DNA of 64,000 bases from NCBI GenBank assembly GCA_010909165.1, contig MU008180.1:1028076-1092075 (forward strand), given 5' to 3'. A program made the translations under genes and the position numbers. The DNA is from Anthoceros angustus. Its lineage: Eukaryota > Streptophyta > Anthocerotopsida > Anthocerotales > Anthocerotaceae. The notes beneath the pieces were generated by a model. That model saw only the letters and a program-made list of their open reading frames with translations. It was not told the DNA's origin and did not search any database. This document shows positions 42,088 through 54,604 of the stretch, one piece after another; position 1 is the first letter of the stretch; every line of letters begins with the position of its first letter.

Positions 42088-44350
42088 CTCAACCCCATGT
42101 CTTGTAGGTGAAACATGGCATCTCCGAGCTTTTGTGCCATCTCCGTCGACAATCTGCATGGGTTTCTCCACATCGCCCACTCTGGACTTTGATGTTGCTC
42201 CCAGTTGCTCCTGGCAATGGCTCAAGCGACTTTGGCATCTTGGCATAGGTTCGGAAGAGGATCCGAAGCTTCCTTCCGTGTCTTCCGCTGCTGGTGTCAA
42301 GACATCCTCTTCTTCCTCGAGCTATCTTCTCGTAGGCGCGGAGGTTTCTTCCCTGCCCTTGGATCAGTCACGATCGCCATGTATCCAAGCTTGTGCTCAT
42401 CTTCTTCGTCCTCGATGATGCTGCTCTCCTTGATCTTCGCCTTCCGCACTTCTCCCGCTTTGCAAGGCGTGCCACGTAGCTGTCCATCGTCTTCTTTGAT
42501 GCTTCCCGTTTCTTTTGTCCACGGGACTTGGTGCCTCCTCCACGCGCCTTTGCTCTTGATTTTGTGGATGAGGTTGGCGAGATGCATTGGCGGGGTTGCT
42601 GCTCGATAACCCGTAGGCCGCAATTCGGATGCTTCTCCCAACATGCCGCTTCATTGTGCCGTACCTCCCACACTAGGGCATGGCTCCTCACCCTTGACTC
42701 CTCCGAATGCATGCTCGCACTCATGAGGGAATGGTCCGTCCCTCGGCACCTCACGCAGGGCTCGTCACTTGGGGTGTGTGGGGTGGCTTGTCTCGCCGAG
42801 CTCCTCCACTCGACCTCCGTCGGTCATGTCCACCACTCCTACTTGTCTTTGGAGTAATCACTTGTGACGAGTGTCAGGGGCCCTATCTTGTCGACCATCT
42901 CGTACACTTCCTTGAGGGTGTAGTGTTGCCCTTCGTCTGTGCACCGCTTGTTGCACCTTCATGCGTGCATATGGCAATGCAAGTACTTCTCTGACCCGAT
43001 CGGTCACTCATGATCTTGGTGTCACGTACCAACTGGTCGATTCTTGATAAGCCATCTTAGCGCGACTTCATCTTGAAGTGTGTCGGCTCGGAGATCTTCT
43101 CATCCGTGCTTGCGAAACTCCAGCCGGAAGATGTCAAACATCTCTTGATGGGATCGTGCCCACTCGGTGCCTCGTGCCTTTGGCTAGCTTGAGCGCTACT
43201 CACTGGTCCTCCAGTGCCGCTCAACCCCATGTCTTGTAGGTGAAACATGGCATCTCCGAGCTTTTGTGCCATCGTCTCGTCGACAATCTGCATGGGTTTC
43301 TCCACATCGCCCACTGGACTTTGATGTTGCTCCCAGTTGCTCCTGTTGGCAATGGCTCAAACGACTTTGGCATCTTGGCATAGGTTCGGAAGAGGATCCG
43401 AGCTTCCTTCCGTGTCTTCCGCTTCTGGTGTCAAGACATCCTCTTCTTCCTCGAGCTATCTTCTCGTAGCGCGAGGTTTCTTCCTGCCCTTGGATCTGGT
43501 CACGATCGCCATGTATCCAAGCTTGTGCTCATCTTCTTCGTCCTCGATGATGAACTGCTCTCCTTGATCTTCGCCTTCCGCACCAACTTCTCCAGCTTTG
43601 CAAGGCGTGCCACGTAGTCCATCGTCTTCTTTGATGCTTCCCGTTTCTTTTGTCCACGGGACTTCGAGTGCCTCCTCCACGCGCCTTTGCTCTTGATTTT
43701 GTGGATGAGGTTGGCGGATGCATTGGCGGGGTTGCTTTCGATAACCCGTGAGCCGCAATTCGGATGCTTCTCCAACATGCCGCTTCATTGTGCCGTACCT
43801 CCACACCTAGGGCATGGCTCCTCACCCTTGACTCCTCCGAATGCATGCTCGCACTCATGAGGGAATGGTCCCTCGGCACCTCACGCAGGGCTCGTCACTT
43901 GGGGCTGTGGGGTGGCTTGTCTCGAGCTCCTCCACTCGACCTCCGCGTCGGTCATGTCGTCCACCACTCCTACTTGTCTTTGGAGTAATCACTTGCACGA
44001 GAGAAAGTGTCGGGCCCTATCTTGTCACCATCTCGTACACTTCCTTGAGGGTGTAGTGTTGCCCCTTTCTGCACCGCTTGTTGCACCTTCATGCGCGTGC
44101 ATATGGCAATGCAAGTACTTCTGCGACGTCGGTCACTCATGATCTTGGTGTCACGTACCAACTGGTCGATTCTTGATAAGCCATCTTCGAGTCTGACTTC
44201 ATCTTGAAGTGTCGGCTCGGAGATCTTCTCATCCGTGCTTGCGAAACTCCAGTAGGAAGATGTCAAACATCTCTTGATGGGATCGTGCCCACTCGGTGCA
44301 CTCTGCCTTGGTTCCTTGAGCTTGCTACTCACTGGTCCTCCGGTTGTGCC
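42088..44350 (-). repeat. 1.13-kb tandem duplication in the gypsy gag region
   Basis: The block beginning ctcaaccccatgtcttgtag at 42088 starts again at 43220, and the flanking cactggtcctcc...gccgctcaac recurs at about 44331. Two copies therefore lie head to tail with an offset of about 1132 bp. They differ by many single-base indels, often where a two- or three-base string is repeated. The coding content is gag-like: Lys/Arg/Glu-rich, with scattered Cys-rich segments and no intact frame. Confidence 0.85.
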
Positions 44351-44810
44351 GCTCAACACTCGCCTTGTGCTCGCGATAGCACGCCAATGCTTCATCCCCA
44401 AGTACTTGCATTTGGATGAAGCCGTATCGTGTATCCGGTCTTCAATTCCATCTCCGCACACACCGTACTTCTCGATGAAGTCCTCCGTGGCAAGGTGCCT
44501 CGTCTGAACAACTCCATTCGATCCTTGTCTCCTCCCATCTTGGCGACTCCAAGAGACAAGTCCTCCTCGTCGCTTCCGAGTTGTCGGCAGCACTAACGTG
44601 TCTTGTGTGTTGCCACTCAGATCCTTCAAAGATTGTTGATTGTGTGGGTTCCTCCGTGTCCCGGTGGTACCAAAATCGAGGTGTTCGCACTTCTCCTCTT
44701 GGTCGGGACTTGAATTCGCTCGATGGACTTGCGGTTGGTAGCTCCGTCCGGATCGAGTGTGTCCAGCATGCACTCCAGGCGGTTAGTGGCTAGATCAAAC
44801 CCTTAATCAA

Positions 44811-45099
44811 GGTTAACACACCCGCTATCTTAGATCGTGATTAGTGAAACCTCTAAGTATCTATGCATGTTAAAATTGCATACAAATACTCTGCAGGCTA
44901 TCATGGTCAAAAAAATGTGAGCTGGGTGAGTTGGATAGCAAAGGCATAGGAACTCGAGTTAAGCACCGTGGGGTGGATCAGTACCTGGATGGGGTCTGCT
45001 AAAGGAGTTTTGGACAGAAAGTGAAATCAAATGGACTGATGACATACCCATGTCTATCCCCTTATCCCTTGAATCCGGGGCCCAAGAGTAAAATACTCT
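44811..45099. other. Flank upstream of the gypsy gag, possible LTR edge
   Basis: No gene is seen. The primer-binding site of the gypsy element should lie here, but I could not recognise a clear tRNA complement. Confidence 0.3.
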
Positions 45100-45670
45100 T
45101 GTTTCTCCTTGGCCTTGGGCTTCTTCTCCTTGGCCTTGGACTTGGGCTTGCCTCCTCCCCCCTTGGCCTTGGCTCTCCTTGGTAGGGCTTCTTCTTGCCT
45201 CCTCTCCTTGGACTTGGGCTTGCCTCCTCTCCTTGGCCTTGGACTTGGGCTTCTTGCCTCCTCTCCTTGGCCTTGGAGGCTTGGGCTTCTTCTCTCCTCT
45301 CCTTGGCCTTGGGCTTGGGCTCTCTCCTTGGCCTTGGACTTGATCTTGCCTCCTTGGCCCTGGCTGCCTCCTCCTTGGCCTTGGCCTTGGCCTCCTCCTC
45401 TCCTCTCCTTCTCCTCTCCTTCTCCTTGGCTGCCTCCTCCTCTCCTTGGCCTTGGCCTCCTCCTCTCCTCTCCTTGGCCTGGCGTCGCCTGGCTGCCTTG
45501 GCCTGGCGTCGCCTGGCTGCCTCCTCCTTGGCCTCCTCGCCTTGGCCTTGGCCTGGCGTCGCCTAGCATCGCCTAGCATCGCCTAGCACGCCTAGCATCG
45601 CTAGCATCGCCTGGCATCGCCTAGCATCGCCTAGCATCGCTAGCATCGCCTGGCGTCGCTGGCATCCTAA
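45100..45670. repeat. Low-complexity array (ccttggcctc-type) followed by a gcctagcatc tandem
   Basis: From about 45100 to 45560 the plus strand is built of variations on ctccttggcctt. From about 45555 to 45660 it changes to a 10-11 bp unit, gcctagcatc. Any frame through it gives a monotonous Pro/Leu or Arg/Lys peptide, so the open frames here should not be taken as genes. Confidence 0.85.
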
Positions 45671-45908
45671 GCGTATAGCGCTGATCATAGCTTGTAACAA
45701 CGGAGGAGTAGCTCGCACATGGTGCAAACACTCTCGCGGGAACAACGCAAATTCCTCACACATCGCTCATAGCTTTGGCCTCCTCTGCGCCTTGCATTGC
45801 ATATCTAGAGGACAAGCTATGATCGGGCTTATCCTCAATGGAAGGGTCTATATATACTAGACTGGCGTGATATTCTAAGATATCCTATTGGCGTCATATG
45901 CCGAAATA
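45671..45908. other. No feature seen
   Basis: Unique-looking sequence with a TATA-like tatatatactag near 45852. It could belong to the LTR that the neighbouring repeats suggest. Confidence 0.3.
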
Positions 45909-46215
45909 TCCTAAGAATACACTATAATATGCAAGGAATATGCAAAGCATATTACTTGAGCTTATCCCATTGTATCCTAAGAATACACTATAATATGCAA
46001 GGAATATGCCAAAGCATATTACTTGAGCTTATCAACCAGCTATTGCTAACCATGTTTAATTAACACTAATCAATGCTTAATTAACATAAGCACATTAGAT
46101 TAATTAACACTAATCAATGCTTAATTAACATAAGCACTTAGATTAATTAACACTAATCAATGCTTAATTAGCATAAGCACTTAGATTAATTAACACTAAT
46201 TACTTACTTAAAGAT
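45909..46215. repeat. Two adjoining AT-rich tandem arrays
   Basis: A roughly 60-bp unit (taagaatacactataatatg ... ttacttgagcttatc) is present twice at about 45910-46032. It is followed by about three copies of a 46-48 bp unit (ttaattaacactaatcaatg ... cataagcac) at about 46055-46200. The second unit is almost entirely TTAA/TAAT steps. Confidence 0.85.
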
Positions 46216-49200
46216 AAGTAATTAGATTAATTAATGCTAATCAAACACTAAACCCAAGTGCATAGATTAGTATCACCACTGTGATGGTACCATGGGCGAG
46301 GCGGAGTCGCTGTCTTGGAGATCTTTGTCAGGTTATGCCATGTGGTGTCGTGCGGCCTTTGGATCTAGTGATGTGCCATGTGAAGATCTACGATCAGGTA
46401 ACTAAGGTTTGTGGTAAGACTACGTTCTTTATAGAGGCCGATGGGGTGGCGACAAATATTCCGTGTCGTTGTAGTAAGTCAGTTCAGAGAATGAAAGCTC
46501 CGTTTGCGCGTTTGACCGATTCTCACCTTGCTTTGCGTCGCTCAACTTTAACACGCAATGGTGATCGTTTTCGTCTAACTACTCATAACGTTCACCGAGC
46601 AGGCCCGGTGTGAAGCGTTTGAGACCCGTTTGCGTCGTGTCGTTCCGCGTCACTCGTTCCTTTAGTCCGTTCCTCTCATCACTCTCCTCGCTCATCAACC
46701 TTGGAAAAGAGCATGAAGTAGCTACACAGTCCGGACCTCCTCCGTTGCTCAACGGGCCTCTCGTCCAGCTCACCCCTCGCCCTCGGAGTTCCTCCGGCTC
46801 ACTGCGTTCGGTCCCGATTTGGGCTGCTGCGGAACCACGGGTCCCCGGTCGCTCTTCCACACACACCACCACACGTTAGGGTCGTCACGGGACCTTGATC
46901 GATCTCTCGGGTATGTGTCCTTTCGATGACTCGGGACTCACGTTAGAAGACACACAAAGGTGCAGAAGCAGCGGCATCAACACCAGAGAAGATGATTTAT
47001 TGAGCGACCTCGGCCCTCTTATACTACGCCCAAGTCGGCGTCTTTATTACACCTATTACGGTGGTGGCCATTTCGATGCATCGGCCGCTACCATCCTATT
47101 CCTCCCCTCCTATCTCCTTTCGGTGGGCAGGAAGGTCACAGGTTCCGTCTCGGGATTGGTGGTCCAATCTCCCGATTCTGCAGGCGCGCAATCGGATGAT
47201 CGCGGCGGGCCTTCCTCTTCCGGAATCACATCGGGTTGGGCTCTGCGGCGGTCGGCCGCCGTTACCTGCGTCGTCCCCCAGCCCCGTGGGTCCCCGTAGA
47301 CCCGCTGCTCCCCAGTAAGTCGGAGGGACTCCTCCTTGCTTCTGAGTCGGGACCTCGAGGTCCGGTCTCGACTCCGGTCGAACTTGAGTCTGCCTTATTC
47401 CTGAGTCCGGTCTGCTGGGTCGGTCTCATCTGGGGTTCGGACCTCGGTCGAACAATAGTCCGGTCCCCAAGCTCCGGGACCCCTTATCTGGACCTCTTGC
47501 TAGGTCCTCATCCCTTCCAGAGCCCTTGTCTTGGGTGGGTTGGCTTCCTCCTTCCTTCGGGGCCGCCTCTATCCTCCGGCGGGTTGCGGTGGACTTACCA
47601 CAGGTCGTTGTATTGGCGCGTCTGCTCCTCCACGAGGCTCTTCTCCCACGTCGTCGTCTCCAAGCGGGGCCACTAGGGTCCCGTCTTTGTCCCCATGCCC
47701 TTCATCCCCTTAGGCCTTGGGGGTCCATGTGTGGTGAGAGGCTTCAATGCCTTAAGGAGCTCGGCGTGGTAGTAGGCAAAATCCGAGTCAATTTCTTTGG
47801 ATTGCCTCTTCCACATGTGCCGGAGCACCGATACTCCTTCGCCATTGGTGCTCGGGGTGGCGTCTTGTCCTTCTTTGGACCATCCCCTGCCGGGTTCGTT
47901 TGGGCGGGCGAATCTCGTGAGGCCTCGGCCTCGGTCACCTCACTGCTGCTTGTTGCTCACTTTGCTCCGGCTCCGTCGTTTCAGCTCTGCTTACACACGC
48001 CGCCGCTTGCTCCTTCCTTTGGCGGACCCGGTCTTTTACGCGTCCGGTGCTCTCGCTCCGTTTATTAGCTCATCTCCTCTCCGGTGCAACTCTGCCCGGT
48101 GCGTGCTTCGCCAGTCCTTCTCCATTTCGGCGTCTGCTCCTGTTCCATGGCCGCTTCCCGTCCCAATGGGCCGCTCTATTTCTCGTTCGTGATCGTGATC
48201 ACGCCTGCAGATACCATTCCTCTCAATGGTAACTTGGGGCTGCGGCTCGAGTCTCTTCGGTCTTCCATCTCCTGCCATTGCTCCACCTCCACCGCGGGCA
48301 GGAGATCCTCCATCTCCGCGCTTCCTTCTCCTCGGCATGGTGGCGCACTGCCCGCCGCCTCCTTCTTGAGTTAGCCGGCTATCCACCCGTCTCCCTCCAC
48401 GGTTCCGATCACGCGATAGTGATCGCGGTCGGTCTTAGCGGCTTAGCCTCCTCGCCTTCACAGCTTGGCCCCTCGGTAAGACGCCTCAGTCACGAGCCTT
48501 CCGCTTGCCTCCCTCCTGCCTCCTGTGCGCTACCCCTCTCCGCTGCGAGGTCTTGACGCGCTTGGGCCTCATGCACCTTGCTCACCCGGTGAAGGAATTT
48601 AGTCGATCTGTCGAATGGACGGACTTCCCTTCGGCCTCCGGCGTTTCCCTTCGATGCGTGAGGCTTACTTCCTCCTTGCCTCTGGGCGCCTCCAAGCTGC
48701 TCACTGGAGGAGCACCATCGCCTCTGGTGGCTTCTACTTCACAGGTCTTCTCGGTCATCATGAGACCCCAGCTCTGGCGTAGCAGTGGCAGGACCGTGTC
48801 TCTTCCACGGCCGCCAGTGAGACCCCAAAAGTCCGTAGTGGGAGGCGGGCATCTCGCGGTCGCCAAGGACCTCCAGCGATCCGGAGTAAGTCGGTGGGTT
48901 CTCGGACCTAATCAGGCCCCTTAGGTCACGATTGCAGTCGGAGCTTCACCTCCTTAGCCCTCTTGGCCAATTCCTTATTCGCCCTCTTGTCACAGGGCTC
49001 GGAGGGTGAGGGGTTCGAGGCGGCCCCTTGCCTCTCCGGTCGGCGGCAGGGAGGCTCAGTGGGGTTCTTGCCCGGTGACCCCTGCTCCTTGGCGTCCCTT
49101 TACGCTCTTCTCACGCCTCTTGACCTCTTGCCACTCCGTGGGCGGGCAAACCTGAGCACCCGAGTCTTTGCGTTAGCGGATGGCACCGTCTTCCGCCTCT

Positions 49201-50724
49201 TGATTGCCGGAGTTCGTGGGGCTCCTCTCTTGCCGTTGTGGTGGTGGGTGAAATTTGTTGTCGGGCCGTCTCTGCCTTTGCTCCCGTGAGGCACCAAGAG
49301 GAGGAGCGGGGATATCTTCCACACTTCCCTAGGTGGTGAGGGTCGTTCGGAGTATGGAGTCATTATCCCTTCGATCGTCCTCCTCCGGACCCGTTTGGCC
49401 CTAGGGGTCGGGCCTCTACCTCGAGCGCCTTGCAGCTCTTGGTAGGGGCCAGCCCCTTTCCGGGCGCCGCTCTACCTCCCCCATCCTTGAGGAGCTCGTA
49501 ATGTCCCCATACATGGATCGGGTATGGGGATAGTCGGGAGTGGCTTCTCGCTCCTCGGACTTGCGGGCCTCTGGTGGCGAAGATGATCCTTCCCAGTCAG
49601 CCCTCTTGCCCCTGCGCATGCGGGAACACCGCAAATTATCACCAAGGTGATCCACCTTGGTGAGCAAGTTCGATGGACAATGATCAGACTCACGCTCCTC
49701 ATCGGCGGTGGGGTCAACCCGGCGTTGGTTGTCCATGCGTTCGACTTGACGCCGCCCTTGCGCCTCTATCTTTCCCTCGCCTTGAGGGGCTGCGGGACTC
49801 GCCCCCATCCTCCGTTGGGCGGTTGTAGCCGCCTCGGACCTCAAGGTCCATCTAGGATCCTCCGGAGGTTCTTGGACCGAACCTCCTTGTTGGCCGCCAA
49901 CATCTTGACGAACTCCGGACAGTGACCTTGTCAAAGCGTCCGACGGCTGGAACACGTCTAAGTGCCACTCTTGACTAATCCTCCGCCTTCCTCGGCCATG
50001 GCCCAAAGTCCGGATAGCGCCCGGGTCACAATGTTGCGCTCTACCGGGTTCCATGGCTCCCGGACCTCCGCACCTTTTGGGTGCCATCGCCTTCTTCTCC
50101 TTTCTTGCTTTTGGGAGACCGGCCGCACGATCGCCTCTTGGCGTTGTTGCTCCAACCTAGCGGTGAGCGGCAGATGCTGGCGTTCAAAGAGATAGCGCGG
50201 GCGGGTTGCGGGCGCAGAGGCTGCGGTGTCTCGAGGTCGCCGCATGACCTCCTCGTCGGCGCGGGTGGAAATGCAAGGCGGAGGTGCCTCTTCCACTGTC
50301 CGTAGCGCGGTGCATGGCTTACTCGACCTTCGCGCGCGCTGCTACGGCCTTACCTGGCGTGCCTGCAGCGCCGCCGCGCGTCGGGCGTGAATACCTGCGG
50401 CCCCTGGCAAATCGGTCACTGCTGCATGCCGACCTCCACTCGGGGCCGTCACGTGGCGCGCTTAGTCGTCCTCACGACTCAACTTCCAAATTACTTTTGG
50501 CGTACTTATCTGTTTTGACCGGGTGGGGTCCGGACTTATCCGTTACCGGTGCGTGAGTCGGAGCTCGTCGTAGTGCGGGGTTACACTCCGGTCCGGGTAT
50601 ACTCGAGCCGATCAGGAGCACCATCCGTGCTTATTCCTCCTTTCGCCTTATTTTACTATTGACCTACGAAAAAAACAAAACCACTTATTTCCTAACCCCC
50701 AAGGGAAGTCCATAGCCCACTCCC
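46216..50724. other. GC-rich, gene-poor region, probably decayed transposon
   Basis: Many short open frames occur on both strands, but none has a recognised domain. A Gln/Glu/Arg-rich minus-strand frame at 50296-49416 looks gag-like. The piece at about 49100-49400 reappears with divergence at about 63700-64000 at the right edge, so at least part is a dispersed repeat family. Nothing supports a host gene. Confidence 0.4.
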
Positions 50725-51900
50725 CTTCTCATACATTGGCGTCTCGCCAACACTAGGCATATACTTTTTCACCGCCCCGTTCACACGAGTGAGCAGCGAT
50801 TCACCATCCAGCAGAGTTGAGCGGACCCATTGGCGTATACATGCACTGGTAAGGTCCCATCCAAGTGGAGTTTACAGGAAAGTGCATGTGGCGGTTGTCA
50901 TAAAGAAGGGCCAAATCTCCTTCCTTCACATCTTGAGTCAGGAGCCTTACACGTGTCATGCTTGGGCGATTACATGCCGATTGCATTCTCTTTGCGCCTC
51001 TTCGACCCTCATGTCTTGAACAAAACCCTAGCAAGCGCTCGATTGGCTTTCCTCATCCGTTAAGCGTCTCTCCATCATGACTCGGAGTGTTGGCACCTCA
51101 AACTCTACCGGCATAACGGGCGAGTGCCCATAGGCTAGGTAATACGGAGTTCTGTGTAGTTACCTTCTCTGCCGTCCTGAAGGCCCATAGTGCTGATGGT
51201 AGCTTTGTATCCCAGTCGTGCGCATAGTTGACCGTAAGCTTATTCAGGATGCGGCAGATAAGCCCGTTGGTCTTCTCCGTCAATCCGTTGGCCTTCGGGT
51301 TGTAGGGGGCCGTTTTGCGATGTGTGATGCCAAAATAGTCCGTCATTGCAGCTATCACATCATTGAGGAAATGAGTTCCCCTATCATAAACACCGGTACA
51401 GCGGACACCTACTGCCTTGTGATGATGTTTTCGTAGAGGAATTTGCCACCGTGCTTGCGAGTCGTCCCAGTTGCTTCCACAGTGCGATGGTGCCACCAAG
51501 ATGTACCGCTTTTGTGTGTGCCTTGTGTAAGGTATATGGCGGCAAGTCGATGCCCCACTTCTCAAAGGCGCTGGTGCGGTGTGGGCACCTGTGAGCCATT
51601 GTGTTGTGGGAGTCGGCTTCCCGATCGGCCCGACAAGCATCACATTTCTTCACAAATTGGTGCGTTTCCCCATACATGGTGGGCCCGATGCCACCTCAAG
51701 ATTTTCTTGGTGGTGACTGCTGTTATAATGTCCACCACCAATCCTTCGTGCATCCCTTTATTACCACCTCCGTCTCACTTTGTTGGAGGTACCTCGTTCC
51801 ACGCCGTCAGGCCCATCTTAAAGATGCGGTTATACAACCTAAAAGGACGTGTGCACAAAAGGCACATCCGGACCCGGTTCAATCCGTTTTAGTTCCATTT
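50725..51900 (-). mobile_element. Ty3/gypsy 3' end: integrase core and polypurine tract
   Basis: Minus-strand fragments give the zinc-finger end FVKKCDACRADRE, FEKWGIDLP of the core start, and the core GTHFLNDVIAAMTDYFGITH with ANGLTEKTNGLICRILNKL. This is a typical gypsy integrase, broken by frameshifts. A purine tract (agaaggggagt on the minus strand, about 50731-50721) should mark the start of the 3' LTR to its left. The element is cut off on the right near 51900. It is the same family as the element at 62.1-63.6 kb. Confidence 0.75.
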
Positions 51901-52389
51901 CCCATAGGTACGCTCCAATTCCGCATGGGTGGAGCGCCCTCTGCGTCACTCCTTCTTTGTGGGTTATTTCCCAAGCTTAGGGTTTGTCATGCACTCCTCT
52001 GCTTCTTCCTCTATCGCGCCACGGTTCTTACGTCAGGAAGGCGTCCTCCGATCTTGCAGGGGCTCCGTTTTAACACAGACGAAGTTGCGTTTTGGTGTTG
52101 CCGCCCTTGCAGTCTACCTCAGGTGAACTCACATGTAGAATCCACCTGCAGACTTGAGACGGATGCCTTGTTCACCAAATGGCTGGCAGTGATCGACATA
52201 AAACACAAACTCATTGGGCATAAGGTAATGCTGAATTTTCTTCGTAGACCATGCCATGATGCAGTTGGCATGCTCTAGCATGTACGGAAGGCACTGTGTC
52301 CTATGTGGGGTGAATAAGCTTAAGTTACATCTGGAGACTTCTATAAATGTTGACCTAATGCTCTTCTAAAATGGAGATGCTTCCAATAC
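51901..52389. other. Boundary between two transposon fragments, no gene seen
   Basis: Short open frames only. The end of the gypsy integrase fragment and the start of the next decayed gene lie on either side. Confidence 0.3.
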
Positions 52390-53755
52390 CAAGTTGTGGG
52401 CAAGGATGTGGATGGGCGGGATAAGAAAGCGGATCAAACTTGTCTTCATGGAGACACATCCAGATTTGTTGAGTTCTTCAAGGGCAAGTTGAAGGATTTC
52501 ATTCTCCATGACTTTGTTCAACGTGATGGCGGTTGGAGTTGGCATTGCCTAGAGTGGTTTCCATCGATGTGGTTGTCTCGGTTATGGATTTTCTCAATTA
52601 CGCATTTGGAGTCCAAGATGAAATCCTCCATGCATTGGCGAGAATGACCGTTTCCATCCTCGTTACGGTTTTCTCTGGGCAATGGCCCCTAGATCGACAA
52701 CCTGCTGCAAACATTGAAATACTACCACTTCTACATCAGTGACGACCTTGTGCATGACACGCTCTTTGTTCAACACTGTTTGATGAAGCACTGGCACTGG
52801 ATGTTGGATTCAGGGTTCCCAAGACCTCGGGAGCATTGGTGCTGGTCAGATGGAGCAGCAAGTCAATTCAAGGCATGTCGACCTTCATACTTCATCTCCG
52901 GTACCCTAGCTTGACAGTCGCAACATCGTGGTCATACTTTGGGAGTGGCCATGGCAAGGGAGCATGATGATGGGTGCTATTTTGAAGAGAGCCCTTAGAG
53001 TGCAGAGTCCTCTCCCACGGCGGGGAGGTTGCAAAATCGGTGATGTTGTCCAAGATGCAAGAACACATTTCTGCTGCGGCAAGCTCTTATGCATCCGGGC
53101 AGCATGGAGTGCATAGAAGTTTCGGCTTATTGGCAAGGATGAGGTGAATCGGAGGGTGAAATATGCTTGTGACCCATACCGGGTCCAAGAAGATGCATAG
53201 CTTGTATGGGGCTAGTGTGGCGGATCCGAACAAAATCGCGCCTGTCTTGTTTTTGTGCAGTGTATGGAAAGCAACCATGATGCTTGCAGAGAGTTCCATG
53301 GCTTTTGGAATTTAGTTAAGATTAGACCACATCGATGGTCCGCTCCTCGGATTACCCGGCACAGCAATTCCTTTACTTCCCGGACTCTCCTTGCTGCGCT
53401 CCCGATGATAAGCATGGATCTCTCAGATTTGGCAGACCTCTTGGAAGTCGGTGACAACTTCATGGTTTTTGCCAATAAAGAAGATGAGGGCCAAGAATTC
53501 TACCTTCTGCGGTGAGGTGAAGCACGCTTAGCACAAGCCGATCACGCCCTTGGGCGGTCACACATCAAGGTGGTGGCTGGTGGTTGGTCGATGTTACATG
53601 TTGCGGAAGAATATTCACAGGTATGTCTATGCCTCTAGAGAGCAGGCGGTGTTCAACGGTGAGTTAGTCAAACTATGCAAGTTTGACATGGTCCACCATG
53701 AGCAGGATGGTGACGAGTTGTTATCGTCCTATCATCGGATGCTCGACAAGTAGTG
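52390..53755 (+). pseudogene. Decayed gene with WSDG...QFK / HGKG core, probably transposon-related
   Basis: Plus-strand fragments in changing frames read VVVSVMDFLNYAFGVQDEI, HFYISDDLVHDTLFVQHCLM, HWCWSDGAASQFK, WSYFGSGHGKG and ILKRAL. A late segment DLADLLEVGDNFMVFANKED resembles a small BAH/SH3-like C-terminal domain. I recall this order of motifs from uncharacterised proteins that are multicopy in several plant and animal genomes. The Asp/Glu/His-rich core suggests an RNase H-like nuclease fold, but that is inference. Stops and at least four frame changes show that this copy is broken, unless some are introns. Confidence 0.5.
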
Positions 53756-54297
53756 GACTCCCTTGTGGAGGAAATCGTGATGATCTTTGTTAGGGATCCT
53801 TAGGTTGTTTTGATGTGGAGTGGTAAGTAAAAATTGTTTTGGTGTGGAGTGTGCAATCTTGATGTTGAATGACGGGCGGAGATTGTTGGCATGTCATTCC
53901 GCTTATCGTTGTTTCCTTGATCCATGAAGATAGCTTGTTTGTATCAATGATGATCCAATAATGCATGGTGCGATGTATAAATTGGAATCTTGGTGCATTA
54001 AGGTCATTTTCATCAGTGAGAGAGATATTGACTTTATAGAAGCGGTAAGTTGTGTCCTTGAACCATGTAGATAATTTCCAACAATGAAATGCATCAGCGG
54101 TATGTGCTGGTTTTTGCTCTTCATGTAGGTGCACCGCCATTTAGGCTGAGGGGCAAAAGTAGGAGATCGTGAAACATCATCTTGAATTCAACTTCCTTGA
54201 CCATACACGTGTGGTGGGGATGGAGGCATGTCGGTGCAAGGGTTGAACAAGCGATCTGAGACAAGTATGGGCGTGGCTTTATATATAGCGAGTTGGT
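53756..54297. other. No feature seen
   Basis: A minus-strand open frame at 54140-53790 has no recognisable family. The sequence is of ordinary composition. Confidence 0.3.
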
Positions 54298-54590
54298 ATG
54301 TTCCCTTCAAGTTGGTTACATGTGCACTTATGATTGTTCACTTTTCTTGCCATGTGATCCTCGCATGTTCCGTGGTTACATGGGCACTTGTGCATGGCTC
54401 ACTCTTCTTGCCTTGTGGTCTTGGCATGTTCCCGTGGTTACATGGGCACTTGTATATGGCTCACTCTTGTTGCCTTGTGGTCCTGGCATGTTCCCATGGT
54501 TACATGGGCACTTGCATAGTGGTTCACTTTCCTGCCATGTGGTCGTGATATGTTCCCGTGGTTATATGGCACTTATACAGTCCCTACTAG
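54298..54590 (+). repeat. Tandem repeat, about 4 copies of a 60-62 bp unit
   Basis: The unit reads approximately ggttacatgggcacttg, then a variable stretch, then gctcactcttcttgccttgt and ggtc.tggcatgttccc.t. It is repeated about four times with 10-20 per cent divergence. Confidence 0.85.
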
Positions 54591-54604
54591 AAATGGGCAC
54601 CCTA

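Larger units (their letters stand above)
40150..44810 (-). mobile_element. Ty3/gypsy retrotransposon with an embedded cytosine methyltransferase, degenerate
   Basis: Read on the minus strand, the order is a gag-like region (44773 to about 42050), a retropepsin-like domain (about 41880-41480), a C5-cytosine methyltransferase (about 41290-40570), and the N-terminal start of a gypsy reverse transcriptase (40558-40346), where the element is cut off. The parts are broken by many small frameshifts and stops. Everything downstream of the RT start is missing. The neighbouring copia fragment begins at 40139, so one element may have inserted into or recombined with the other. The embedded methyltransferase is the notable feature. 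Confidence 0.7.

Noticed and set aside
45100-45660. Long Arg/Lys/Pro-rich and Pro/Leu-rich open frames on both strands
   Set aside because: All come from a low-complexity array that is open in nearly every frame, so openness says nothing about coding.
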